DNA from: Rhizophagus irregularis | Taxonomy: Eukaryota > Glomeromycota > Glomeromycetes > Glomerales > Glomeraceae | Reading direction: 5' to 3' | DNA: 64,000 bases | Assembly: GCF_026210795.1 (NCBI RefSeq) | Contig: NC_089458.1 | Coordinates: 1,054,001-1,118,000 of the forward strand | Part shown: positions 22,804-34,866 of the stretch, piece after piece | Layout: each line of letters begins with the position of its first letter | How positions within the stretch are numbered: position 1 is the first letter of the stretch | Translations under genes and position numbers: made by a program | Notes under the pieces: model-generated | Databases searched by the model: none | Told to the model about the DNA's origin: nothing | The model's input: only the letters and a program-made list of their open reading frames with translations

Positions 22804-23609
22804 TAAAATTCTATTTTAAATATTATATATTAAAAATGCATTTATTTTTAATTTTTTTAACAATTTGCTATACTTTTTTTTTATTTATTAAAAAAAATAT
22901 TTTACCTATTTTAAAAATATATTGAATTATAATAACTTTACTTATTGACAATATATATACTATATATATATTTCACCTATTTTTAATTAAAATTATATTA
23001 GAATAATTTTCTTACTTACTATAATAATATTAATTTTAATAAATATTTAAATAACTTAAATAGTTAACTATAATAATAATTTCAATTTGAAATCAGATAA
23101 TTATAATAATTATAAATTTAATTATAAGCAAATATATAGTAAAGAAGCTTCTTATATTTTTAACTAGTATTATTATTAAAATTTTATTAATTTAATTACT
23201 AAATGTAAAAAAGTAAATAATTAATTGATATGACTTATATTTTAAAGTAGAAAAAGTTTAATAATAAATTTTCTTAAATAAAATTTAAAAAAGTTGTCTT
23301 ATTAGTTATTACTACTTAAAAATATATCAAATGATAAAAAGTTATTGGATTTCTATTGTTTATATAATGATTATAATTGAAATAAAATAAAAAATAAATT
23401 AATTATTAAAATCAATTAAAATAATCAGATTTTAAAATTTTTTATTGCAAATAATATTTTAAAAGTATATAGTTTATCTAAAATTTACAAATATATTAAT
23501 AGTTAAAAACTTTTAAAAAGTTGTAATTAATATTAATATTTTACATAAAAATATAAAAATAAATAAAGTTAAAATTAATGATTAGAGTTCTTTAAAATTA
23601 AATTAAATA

Positions 23610-23830
23610 TAAAACTAATTTGAATTTGTCAAATCAAATTAAATTTAAATTAAATTCAAATTAAATATCAAATATTTGTTAAATTACCCAATTAATAAAT
23701 TAAAGAATTTTCAAATCAAATTAAATCAAATTTAAATAAAATTAACTAAAGCTAATTTGAATTTATCAAATTCAAATTGAATTCAAATTAAATGTCAAAT
23801 GTCAAATTAAATTGCAGAACTCTATTAATA
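23610..23830. repeat. Low-complexity AAATTTAAATT / TCAAATT tract
   Basis: Repeated words TCAAATTAAATT and TTGAATTTGTCAAAT recur on both strands, giving a locally self-complementary tract of about 220 bp. No gene is present. Confidence 0.5.
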
Positions 23831-24974
23831 ATATTTTCATTTAGATCTATTATTCTTTATAAAAGCTTTATATTAAATTTTTGATTATAACTGAAAAGAT
23901 ATTTTAAAAAAATTAGTAATTACTACATTATTAGATCTTAGTAAGTATAACTACCATATTTTATATATATCAGTTTTTTTTATTAATTATTACAAATTCA
24001 AAGTATTTGCAGAATTAATATATATTTTAACTAAAAAAAAATTAGCAAATATATTAATAAAAGATTATTTAGTTAAAATTTTAATCTTTATTTTATAGTT
24101 TAGTAAAAAAAGACTACATAAAGTATTTTCTTTAGTTTTTATTAAATATATAATAAATGGAATAAATTTGATTATACTAGAGTTTAATCACTTTTTAGTT
24201 TAAATTTTAAAGTAAAATCCTATATATTTAGTGCAAAAAAATAATAATTTACTAAAAATAATTGTAAATCAAAATATATTACAAAATGCATGAATTTAGT
24301 TTTACAAAGTATTTTAACTATTTTAGTAAAAACTAAATTATTAAAAAAAGAAATTTATAAATCTTGTATATTTTAATTAAAAAGCTTTACTAAAATTTCA
24401 TTATATATATAATAAAAATCAATAGTAATTCAGTTATATATATATTAGCAATAGAACATTTATTGTAAAATGCTTTTAGTAAGATAGTAATAAATAAACC
24501 TAGAAAAGTTTTTAAATATAATAGCTATTTATTGTGAAAAAAAATTTAGCAGAAAAATAAATATTCTTTACAATTTTCTTATAAGATAAAATAAAGGCCT
24601 TAATTTTCCTAAAGTCTTCATAAAAATCTTATTTTAAATCAAATATAATAAAACCTTTATAGTAATAGAAATGTATAAAAAAAATATATATAAAACCATC
24701 ATCTAATAAAGATAATATTTATATAGGTTTATCTTGAGAAATAAAAAAATATATGTTTACTTCTTTAAATTTATCTATTCTTAATAGTATTTTATACAGA
24801 TCAAATTAATTCTTTAAATTTTCAAATTTGAATCTGAACTAAATCATTTAAATCTAATTTAAGATTTAACTTGAATTGCAAAGATAAAATTTAAAAACAA
24901 AGTGAAAATCCATTTTAAAAGTAAGAAATATAATAAGAATAAATAAAAAAAAAAAGCAAAAAAAATTGACACAG

Positions 24975-25165
24975 TTAGGTTATAAAATATAGTTACATTT
25001 AGATTATTAGATTTGGATTATTTAGCCATACTCAGATTATATAATTATAGGTAAATTATTTAGTTATATTTAAATTATATGGTTATATATAGATAGGTTA
25101 TTTAGTCACCCTTAGATTATATAGCTATAGGTAAGTTATTTAAACATAATTAGGTTATTTTGTGA
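24975..25165. repeat. Degenerate tandem repeat of about 40-bp units
   Basis: Units built around TTAGATTATATAGTTATAGG and AATTATTTAGTTATA recur about four times with variation. This is an AT-rich minisatellite at the right end of the desert. Confidence 0.5.
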
Positions 25166-25558
25166 TTAAATAATTTAATCTAAACTGATTATAACTACTG
25201 TAAATAGCATAATTATATTATTTAATTACAATCAGCTTATATTATTAATTTCTTACTTTATATAATTTAACTAAAATACCTTATTATTAAAAATTTTTTT
25301 TTATATATTAATATATAAAATATAAATAATATAACAGTTATTAATTCAATTTTTTAAATGAATTTAATAATGTAATTCTTTATTATATTAAATATCAACT
25401 TATAATTTCTTTCAAACTAATTTACTAATTTTTAAAATTGCAAGTAATTAGCTAAGTTTATAAATGATCAGAAATTTTGTTTAATAGTTTTATCAGAAAA
25501 ATCTTTTAATTGATTTTAATTATAATGTGTTATTATTTACAAGTTATATTTTCATAAT

Positions 25559-25789
25559 TTGACCTTGGTAAAATTTCATGTCGGGATGGTGTCTTTCGTC
25601 CATTCGGAATTAGGATACGTCAGGAAAATGGGAATCCAAAGCATCGTGACATCAAATGCCGATCGTAAAGAGTACATGTTGTGGCACAAAAGTCCAAATT
25701 TGGACAATTTCCGATTTACAAGGAATTACTGTCTTCCTCCTGACAGATATTATATGTTTTTTGATTGGATAAAAAAAAAAATTGTGTAA
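25559..25789 (+). pseudogene. Short coding-like island, unidentified
   Basis: A 76-codon open stretch without a convincing ATG (it opens on TTG). Its base composition is clearly richer in G and C than the desert it borders. The peptide has a plausible globular character (GMVSFVHSELGYVRKMGIQS, NYCLPPDRYYMFFDWI). No family was recognised. It may be the last exon of a decayed gene whose upstream part was replaced by the AT-rich block. Confidence 0.3.
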
Positions 25790-27320
25790 TATGATATCAT
25801 GGGCATATTAAATTTTTAACTAGTGTAAAAATGCATAATTGCAATTATCATGCTAACGTTATTTACGATAAACAATTGACAAATATAATATAACAGAAAA
25901 TCGTAATTTGCGCTTCACTTGTCAAACTGACTGATTTTCAACATTAGGTTGGACCAATCAAAGAATTCTCTTTAAAGACATGTAAAATAAATCTTGTATA
26001 TAACCGGTAACTAAATCCTATTATCTATCACGATTTAAACCATATAAGAATTCCATACTTTAAAATCTTTGCTATTTTAAATATTGTAACAAGGATTCTA
26101 ATAATATTGATTACTTTAATTGTAAATCATTTCCGTGATTTTCATTCCTTTGCCGAAGTAAATCAAGGATAAAACTAATTTTGGAATAAAAAAAAAACAA
26201 TGTCACAAAATGACTGAAATAATTTATCCGATGATGAACCATCAAAGTACAGTATATCGTAATTAAAGATATAACATGATGAAATTCATATCATTTTCAC
26301 GAGTAATAACTTTTTGCTGTAATACCGTACAGTAATAGAAAATAGAGATGTAACAACCTTGTAAGTTGTAACTTAGATGGGAGCGGTAACTTCCGTGGTT
26401 TACAATATATAGACATAATTGATTATAGATCATCATCAATTAATTTCTTGAGAAATTTTCTTTTTTCATTAATTTAGTTTTCTCCGAAAATTTATAATTC
26501 CTCTGCAAATCAATATTGTAATAATATGTAATAATATTATAAAGTTTATAAACCATAAATTTGCCGGTTACCGAAATAATATTTGTTTATGTTTTATTTA
26601 TTATTGTAATTTGAATAAACCCAATCCTTTGTTACTTAATGTTGTTGTGTAATGATTAAATGATTTCATTTATAAACAGTTACACGGTTACACCAGATAC
26701 GTGTAATGTAAATAATGAAAAAAATTAAAGTAAAAATAAAAATGTAAAATTGAGTAAAATACCAAAAGAGTCCTGCACCAATTAAATGAAGTAGAATATG
26801 ATGATTTAATAGAAGATAAAATCGATTTTTAGTGAATTCTGTATTAAAAAAATTGGAATTCAATTATTTTGATAAAAAATAATCCTTGATTTACAAAGAA
26901 TGAATCATATATCCAAAAATAAAAAAATCCGGTTACCGGAACCAATTTTTTACATCAATGAGATTTTAATTTAGAAACGTGTGTAATTTATTTAACGCCT
27001 TAACGCCACAAACGATGAACAAAGAAATAAGAAATCGGAGAGAGAAATTGTGCACCCAAATAATAATGTTATTAAGATTTTTTTAATCGTCAAATCAACT
27101 CAATAATTATTTAAAGAAATGGAGATATTTTTAAATACATATCTTTTTATTAGAAACAAATGATCAACATACGCATAATACGCATAATAATAGAAATATC
27201 TTTTTCGAATCATTTCAATAAAAATAATAAAAAATTTACATTATAATGTGATGAACGAATGAATGGATAATATATATACCAGTATATATATTATCATATT
27301 ATATATATATATTATTATTG

Positions 27321-28311
27321 TTATTTAGCTAAACAAGTTAATAAAAACGCAGTATCAAAATAATTTGCATGTGAAATTATTGATAAATTTGGTACTTGAG
27401 AATTACTACAAGTTTCATCTTCGGCTGTAGAACATTCTACAATATTCTTTTCCCTATAATATTAAATAATAGATAGTTAGTACCAAAATGTTAATCAAAT
27501 ATAGGTTACATATATTAATACACACAAATATAGTAATTACTTACGGGTCAACCCAAAATTCAGGGCCATATTGATTATATTTAAATGATTGAGGGGGTAA
27601 ATGAGGTATAATATCATTTCTATTTACAATTCTAAAAAATTTAAAACCGGTACTTTGAACAAATTTAGCAAAATCCTGATTACCAGTACGTGGTTCACCA
27701 TAAGTATAAGTTATAAGGTTAGAAGGATTTAATTCAGGAGTATCAATTAAATCTAATGTTTGAAATACTGCTAATGAACCACCTAATGAATGTCCAGTTG
27801 AAATAACTTTATAATCAGGATTTTTTTTAATTAAATCTTTAAGTAATTTAGTAATTTCTTCTCTCGTATCATTATAAGTAGCGAAAAATCCGGAATGTAC
27901 TTTTGCATCCTTAAATTTAGAATTAACGAATGGAGTTTGAAAAAATTCTGTATCAGATACAAAACTTTTAACATCAGCTGTACCTCTATAACCAACTATT
28001 ATCGATTTTTCTTTATCATTTATTGCTACATAACCGTTATTATCCCTTGGAACCGTATTTGAAAAGAACTTAATAAGTCGTGTACCAGCAGTTTCTCCTA
28101 AACATGCTTTACCACAATTCCAATCTGTTACATTACAATAAGCAGCACTAGCGAATTTTACCCATAGTTTAAATTCTCGAATATCATCATCGGTTACCGG
28201 AGTTTGTGTATTATTATTTCGACGAATAGGAGATGCCTCACTAACCATAATAGTGAACAATAATAAAGTTGTGAGACCAATGAAAATACGATTAAAAATT
28301 TTTTTGAACAT
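27321..28311 (-). CDS. Secreted class 3 (fungal) lipase
   Basis: Two exons, 28311-27545 and 27453-27321, encode 299 residues. The N-terminus (FIGLTTLLLFTIMVSEASP) is a clear signal peptide. The alpha/beta hydrolase carries the nucleophile elbow GHSLGG at about residue 173, preceded by VGYRGT (oxyanion loop), and YTYGEPRTGN after it. An Asp in RNDIIPHLPP and a His in SIISHANYF, encoded in the second exon, complete the Ser-Asp-His triad. Cysteines in YCNVTDWNCGKACLG and at the C-terminus (VECSTAEDETCS, LLTCLAK) suggest disulfides. It should hydrolyse acylglycerols outside the cell. Without the small second exon the protein would lack its catalytic His, which supports the splice. Confidence 0.9.
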
Positions 28312-28429
28312 AATTAATTTGAGTAAAAATTTAATTTAGGAAAAAAAAGTATTTTCAAAGAAACTTTATTATTGGTTATTTAATACGAAAGCACAGCTCT
28401 CGATATTAAAAGGAGGTGGATAATAAAAA

Positions 28430-28470
<41 letters not shown>

Positions 28471-30231
28471 AATTGATGTAAAATTATCCATAAAAATATT
28501 TTGATGATTTTTATAATAAAAATTTTCTCTTGTTATCTCAAAGAATGAACTATTACTTATCTTTTCTTGCGAATTTAACCATTGTTTATTATAAAAATTG
28601 AAGTTTTTTTAATCTTGTATACTATAATCGAAAGATTAACCTTGTTCTTTGTGACGATTTCGATAATTTCACGATTTTCTTCACATGTTTAACATGATTT
28701 TAGTAATTTAACCATTTAGATATTTAGATGGAAAACAAAAATGTTTTAGAATTGTTCCGACAATTAATTTTCTGCATCACGACTATTAATTGCATGTTAC
28801 ACAACTACCAAAAATTTAACTATTGTTTATCCTCTGGAATTGTGCCATGGAAATTATACCTTTTCTCTAATTCTTCTGAAACATTGCTTATTTAAGTTAA
28901 AAATGATTATGATTTTTAGTTTGAACTCCGTGTTTCAAATGCGGCGCAGTCATTTACGTTTTAGTGGCACCATTGCACCACATATTTGCTTTGTTAAATA
29001 TATCGAGTAATTTTCTTTGATTTTTATTTTTGTTTTAATGGATTTTATGGAAAGTAACACATGATACACATCCACGTTTTTTTTTTTATTCTTTTTTTTT
29101 CAAGTTTTTTTTTTAAATTTTAAATCCAAACCGGTTTATTATTATCTATCATTTTATATATATATATTTTACGATATCAGATAACATTTTATTATTTATT
29201 CACGTGAAATTTTTTGTTTAAATAAATAAAGAAATTTTACAATGATCATTTAAAATGATCATAGACGAATAAATTTTACAATGGAAAATTTCAAAAATCT
29301 TGGCAATATGCAAATTGTTTCATTGATTGCTACAATGACTTACTAAATCTTAATTTTTTTGAAACATCAAACATACATTATAGCCAAGATAGCCAAGGAA
29401 GACCAAGAAGAATCTTTTTTAATTTATTTTGCAGTTTTTTTTTTATGTTCACGTATTTAAAGTGAGTTATACAAAATAAATTAACATCTGTAACATGATT
29501 TTATCCGGTATTTTTAAGTTACATATATACTGTATATTATTTATATTATATATTTTTTTATTGTATATTATTTAATTGTATATATGATATGTACTTATAT
29601 ATGTATAAATATATATTATAATACATATATATAAATTAAAAATTTTTAATTCTTTTTAAGAAACGAATATAATATATAAATATACATAAATATACAAAAC
29701 CTATATTTTATTATTTATGCGTAATACGAAATGTTGATACCGACATATTGATACCGACCTTCTATTACAAAAAATCAATTTAATCCATTTTTGGTGAATA
29801 AAAAAAACCTTTATAAAAAAAATTTTTTTTTTCTATTCCAATAATTTCTTTTCTTTTTCTTCTTCATAAAGTTCTCTTATTTTATTTATAAAGAATATAT
29901 ATATACAACTACATTTTTTTTTTTTGTACCTTGAATATCAAATATAAATAGGGGCTTGATTTTTTTTTTATTTTATCTTATTTTATTTTATTCTTTTTTT
30001 CTTCTTTTTTTTTTTTTTTTGCTTTTTAACCAAAAATACAAACTACTCCTGAATTAATTTAAACTTTCTGTACTAGTTTTTCGGTCTGAATAGGTTCATC
30101 AATTCCTTTTTTAACAGAACAAAATTTCCTAAAATTTATATAACGCACATTCTTGATTTTTTATTATTCCCCAAAAATAGTTCATTTCCGTAAAACCCAT
30201 CTTTTTTTCTTTCCCTACTCAAGGAATAATA
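28312..30231. other. Divergent intergenic region
   Basis: About 1.9 kb separate the lipase and the RING-LRR gene, which are transcribed away from each other, so both promoters lie here. A (GA)n tract is at 28434-28466, and T-rich and TATATA tracts lie at about 29,520-30,020. No gene was seen. Confidence 0.5.
28434..28466. repeat. (GA)n microsatellite
   Basis: About 16 uninterrupted GA units lie roughly 125 bp upstream of the lipase start. They may be neutral or promoter-associated. Confidence 0.9.
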
Positions 30232-32199
30232 ATGTCACGACCAAAACGACCTTCGATTGTAAATGTTACAAGGGAAGATTTTAAATATGTTGATCCTGAT
30301 TCAGTTAACGAAGATTTATTTTGTTCAATTTGTCATGATGTATTTGATACAGTAAAAAGGATTAGAAGATGTAAACATGAATTTTGTTATGCTTGTATAC
30401 TACAAGCATTAGCTCAAAATAAATCTTGTCCAATTTGTAGAGCTAATTGTACTGAAAATGATTTACAAAGCTCAACAAGAGTACAAAATGATTTAGAACA
30501 ATTATTAGTTTACTGTAATTTATCTCCTGATTGTGATTGGAAAGGTACAAGACAAGATTTAAGATTTCATTTAAAGGTAAGTATATATTAAATATTAAAA
30601 AAAAAACTCGAACTTGAGTAATAAAAAAATTTATTATTATTATTTTTTTTTTTATAGATCGACTGTCAATTTGTACCAGTAAATTGTAATGAACATGAAA
30701 ATCATCCGGATTGTAAATTGGTATTTAAACGTAAAGAAATTGATAAACATAGAGAAGAATGTAATTATAAAATGACCAGTTGTCCTTTAAATTGTAAACG
30801 AAAATTTTACGACTTGGAAGCTCTTGAGGTAAAAATATTTTTAGAAAATAAATATTAATATCCTAATATTCACTAATATCTTAAACTTTCAAATTTTTTT
30901 TTTTTTTAGTCTCATGTAAAAGTGGAATGTATTAATCGACCAATAGCTTGTCCAACTTGTAATCAACCTTTATTATATCATGAATTAAAAGATCATGATT
31001 TTGTTTGTTTAAAAAAGATAATAAATTGTCCTCATAAAAATATTTTGGGTAGTTTTGGTGGTTGTTCAGAAGAATTTGAAAGAAAAGATTTATATGAACA
31101 TTTAAAATCTTGTAAAATTGAACCATTTAAAGAAGCATTTAGAGGAATAAATATGCATATGATGACATTAGAAAGAAAGATTGAATTATTACAAATATCA
31201 TATAAAGAAGAATTGGATAAATTATCAACTTTAAAATTACATTCTGAAGATGTTACAACAGCTGGTCAAATTAGAAATATATTAAAATATAATCCCGCTA
31301 TAAGATCTTTACATTTATTGGAATTTCAACCTGGTACAAAATGGCAATATATAACTGAAGTTTTACAATCAAATGATATTATATCAACTGTATCATTAAA
31401 AGGTAGTGAAATTGAAAAAGTTGGTGCTGTATTATTAGCAAAAGCATTAAAACATAATAATTTTATTCATACTTTAATATTATCTGATAATAATATTGGT
31501 GATCAAGGTATTGAATATTTATCAAAATCTTTAGAAATTAGTAAAACAATTAAAGTTATTGATTTGGCTGGAAATAATTTTGGTGATAAAGGAATGGAAT
31601 TATTATGTAGAGCATTAGAATCAAATAATTCAATTGAATCTATTGATTTATCATGGAATAATTTTAGAACAAAAGGTATTGAATCTTTATCAAAAGTATT
31701 AGAAAGATCAAGATGTAAAATTCTTAATTTGGATCTTAGTAATAATGATATTGGTTATAAAGGTATTGAAAGTTTGGCAAAAGGTCTTGGATTAAATAGG
31801 TCAATAAGAACTTTAAATCTTGATCATACTAAAGTTGGTAATAAAGGTATTGAATATTTATCAAAATCTTTGGAAAAAAATTTTACTTTAGAGAAATTAA
31901 TTTTAGCTGATAATCATATTGATGATAGAGGTGCCGAATTTTTATCTTATGCTTTACTTGTTAATCAAACTTTACATACTTTAGATTTAGAAGAAAATTC
32001 AATAAGTGATATTGGCACTGATTTAATGATTAAATCTATTAATAAGAGTGCTTTAATAGCTTTTTCTGGTGGTAATTATGTTGATTATGGTAATATGATT
32101 AGAACAATTTTTTTAAGGAAGAATTCAACTACAAGAGAAGGTCTTAGAAATTCTACTAAAGGCATTCAATTTGTTAGGGTGGTTACTGAACGAGAATGA
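30232..32199 (+). CDS. RING finger / TRAF-type zinc finger / LRR protein
   Basis: Exons 30232-30576, 30658-30828 and 30910-32199 join in frame into 601 residues. Residues about 31-70 are a C3HC4 RING (CSICHDVFDTVKRIRRCKHE, then FCYACI...CPICR). Residues about 92-250 contain TRAF-like Cys/His fingers in a repeated C-x-H-x-C arrangement (CPTCNQPLLYHELKDHDFVC, NCPHKN...FERKDLYEHLKSC). A short coiled coil follows (about 255-290, MMTLERKIELLQISYKEELD). Residues about 300-570 are ribonuclease-inhibitor/NLR-type LRRs of about 28 residues (LILSDNNIGDQGIEYLSKSL, IDLSWNNFRTKGIESLSKVL). The RING should give E3 ubiquitin-ligase activity and the LRR should read a ligand or substrate. The domain order resembles TRAF proteins with the MATH domain replaced by LRRs. 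Each part is clear. The function is inferred. Confidence 0.88.
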
Positions 32200-33087
32200 G
32201 ATTTCGTATTTTGTTGTTTTTTTAATTGTATAAAATTCTTTAATATTGTTTGTTATATAATAATAATTTATTATTTTTTTTTCTTCCTCTTGATATTAAA
32301 AATATTTATTTTTAAATTGTAATTAAATTTACTATGACCTTTTTTTTCATTTTTTTTTCACCTGTAGAAAGAACAATTTATTTTTTTTTTAAAAAAAAAG
32401 AAAGTCATAGCGTACGATTGGTAATGTTTAGTATATGATTGATAACAGTATCACAAATTACTATAAATAATAAATACGCGAAATTTTTATTTTTGTAAAT
32501 CGGACGTATTCGCTTAATCCGAATTCTGTAGTTAATAATTTAGTGTAATACCATAAAATTACAAATTTACTTTAAATTTACCTCAAATTTACCTTTAAAA
32601 AAATTACCATAAATTTACCAATAAATTTACCATAAAAATATCATTATGGAATTATCATGGGATAAATAAATAAATAAATAAATAAATAAATCCTCGCATA
32701 ATATATATATATATATTTTGTTATTAAACAAGTTGTCAAAATAACGAACAATTAATATTTATTCGTTCTATTTTTTTTTTTAAAAAAAAAAAGTTTATTC
32801 ATTATAATTAATTAAAAAATTTTTTAATTCGTTTAAAAAAATAATAAGCATTATTATGCAATTTGTTAATTGGTTTGACAAAGTACACTTTTCTACATAA
32901 TAAAAGTACCTAATACTGATATACTTACTGTACGTAATTTCATTTTTAAAAATTTATTTTTATTATTTTTTTTTTTTTGAGGGTTTTTTTTTTTTTTTAC
33001 AAATTTACATATTCCTATTCACATCATGTGTTCCTACAACGTGTTCCCACCAATGGGTTCCCTGTTCCCACTATGTATACCAAAGAC
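32200..33087. other. Convergent intergenic region with simple repeats
   Basis: This stretch lies between the 3' ends of the RING-LRR gene and the minus-strand F-box gene. It contains a degenerate AAATTTACC minisatellite (about 32560-32640), a (TAAA)n tract (32663-32691) and an (AT)n tract immediately after it. No gene was seen. Confidence 0.6.
32560..32691. repeat. AAATTTACC minisatellite followed by (TAAA)n
   Basis: About six variants of AAATTTACC/CATAAATTTACC are followed by seven TAAA units and an (AT)n run. Confidence 0.75.
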
Positions 33088-34866
33088 TTAAGCAAATCTT
33101 ACAATAAAATCAAAGACCTTTTCTATAGAACTAATTCTCATATCATTCCTCATACCCACTTTATTAAAATTACATTCAATAATTTTAACATTATTTCTAA
33201 AAGCATATTCTTTTAATACCTTTTTAATTTCATTCTTTGATCCAATACATCTCAAAGATAAATATTTCAAATTAATTAAACATTTTTTTAGAAAAATTCC
33301 AACATCATAAGTTGTAAATGCACATTCTACAACAATAGATAATTCTTTCATTGAAAATGGCATTATCTCTGCAATCTTTTCCAATATTACACCAGGATCC
33401 GGTCTTTTATCTCTTATACTTGCTATACGATAACCTCTTCTTACATGTAAAGATTGTAATTTATTACAATTTTTGAATATTGGAAATAAACTCTCGAAAT
33501 GTGAATTATCATTTCCATTCTCAGTTAAATCAATTCTCTTGAGATTTATACAATCTTCTGCAATACATTCTATTACATCAGGATGAATCGAATTTTCAAA
33601 ATTTAAAATTATTTCTTCAAGGTTACAATATAAAGATTCAGTATCTTCACCACTTATCATTCTTAATAATTGAGTTTCATTAGGATAACTATAATCAAAT
33701 TGTAATTTCTTTAAAGTTGGAAATGGATAAGTATAAAATAATCTATTATGACCTGAAATAATTTCATTCTCATCATCATAAGTGAGATCACCACAATATA
33801 AGAAAATTAATGATTTTAAATTTGTAAAATCATAAAGAGCCTTAAAAGGACAACAATCATTAAAACTACATGAATTAAATTCCAAACTAGTTAATGTATC
33901 AAAATGAATTTCTAAAGATTTAAAAATTTCCGCAATTCCATAATCAACCAAAGAAAATGTAAGATTTTCAAGTTTTTTTTGAGCTTGAATTAAAGGTGCC
34001 CAATCAGTTGATTCATCATAATCAGGATTAAAAATTATTTCAATTTCATTAAGATTATGACAATATTTAATCATTGAATTAATAATTGATTTTTTATAAA
34101 AATTTCCACCACAAACAAATTTTTGTAACCTTGATAAACATTTGAAAGCGCTTGGTAGAAGTGGAAGTGAAAGGTATTCTTTAAAATATAATCCATGATA
34201 AAATTCCAAATCAATTGTTGAAAGATTTAAACCATCAATATAAGGACAATTTTCCATAAAGAGTTTGAATAATTCATGAGTCATTGCAATTATACGTTTA
34301 TTAAGAATATAATGAGATGGATAAGATTCATCAGCTGTTTCATCATAAATTGTATCATGATCTTCATAATCATCTTCGCTATCATCATCATCATCATAAT
34401 CACATAATGAAACGAGTATTTCTTCTTCTTTATCCAAATTTTGATCTTCATTTGAACGATTCAAAAGATTCAATTTAAATTTATTAAAATTATCTTCAAG
34501 ATCATCATTATTATTCGAATATTCATCATGCCACAAAGTCCATGAAGCCTCATAAACTTCAAAGAAATTGAGATGTCGTATATAATAAGGATATTTAAAG
34601 ATTGATTTCCTTTCTATAATCTTTTTATGTAACCCAAGAAGAGTCAATGACTCTTTTGAAAGCCATGGAAGATAAAGATTTATAAGTTTTTTGTGATTGT
34701 ATGTTGGACATAAATGAAAAGGTTGTTTATAAAGTAGAGGTACTGTAGATTTACACCAAATCCTTGAGACCAATAAACAAGAATATAAAGTATTAAGATC
34801 ATATTCCAAATGAGAGAAAATTTGTCCAAGTAATTCAGGTGCTAAATTACTTGATTTCATAAACAT
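33088..34866 (-). CDS. F-box protein with acidic insert and LRR-like region
   Basis: An intronless protein of 592 residues. The F-box is at residues about 6-52: LAPELLGQIFSHLEYDLNTL, then YSCLLVSRIWCKSTVPLLYKQPF. A strongly acidic segment at about 140-180 (CDYDDDDDSEDDYEDHDTIY) separates it from irregular Leu-rich repeats (LTSLEFNSCSFNDC, LKSLIFLYCGDLTY, LKRIDLTENGND, LQSLHVRRGYR), which have clearer LRR spacing than the other two F-box proteins here. It is likely an SCF substrate receptor. Two near-adjacent Met codons (MFMK) are both possible starts. The frame is intact. Confidence 0.82.
   Translation of the reverse strand: MFMKSSNLAPELLGQIFSHLEYDLNTLYSCLLVSRIWCKSTVPLLYKQPFHLCPTYNHKKLINLYLPWLSKESLTLLGLHKKIIERKSIFKYPYYIRHLNFFEVYEASWTLWHDEYSNNNDDLEDNFNKFKLNLLNRSNEDQNLDKEEEILVSLCDYDDDDDSEDDYEDHDTIYDETADESYPSHYILNKRIIAMTHELFKLFMENCPYIDGLNLSTIDLEFYHGLYFKEYLSLPLLPSAFKCLSRLQKFVCGGNFYKKSIINSMIKYCHNLNEIEIIFNPDYDESTDWAPLIQAQKKLENLTFSLVDYGIAEIFKSLEIHFDTLTSLEFNSCSFNDCCPFKALYDFTNLKSLIFLYCGDLTYDDENEIISGHNRLFYTYPFPTLKKLQFDYSYPNETQLLRMISGEDTESLYCNLEEIILNFENSIHPDVIECIAEDCINLKRIDLTENGNDNSHFESLFPIFKNCNKLQSLHVRRGYRIASIRDKRPDPGVILEKIAEIMPFSMKELSIVVECAFTTYDVGIFLKKCLINLKYLSLRCIGSKNEIKKVLKEYAFRNNVKIIECNFNKVGMRNDMRISSIEKVFDFIVRFA

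Larger units (their letters stand above)
15591..27320. other. AT-rich gene desert
   Basis: About 11.7 kb without a supportable intact gene. From about 16,560 to 25,550 the sequence is extremely poor in G and C and is made of A/T-rich words such as AAATTTAAATT and TATAATTA. It holds several decayed inverted-repeat elements, a retroposed fragment, a telomere-like tract and weak tandem repeats, listed separately. Composition returns to the ordinary level abruptly at about 25,555. Bases 25,790-27,320 look like normal intergenic DNA. Confidence 0.6.

Noticed and set aside
16560-25550. Mitochondrial DNA insertion as source of the AT-rich block
   Set aside because: No mitochondrial gene, tRNA or rRNA sequence could be recognised inside it.
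26666-26863. A hydrophobic 65-codon minus-strand frame resembling a small membrane protein
   Set aside because: AT-rich codons produce Phe/Ile/Leu by composition alone; no splice context, homologue or start context supports it.
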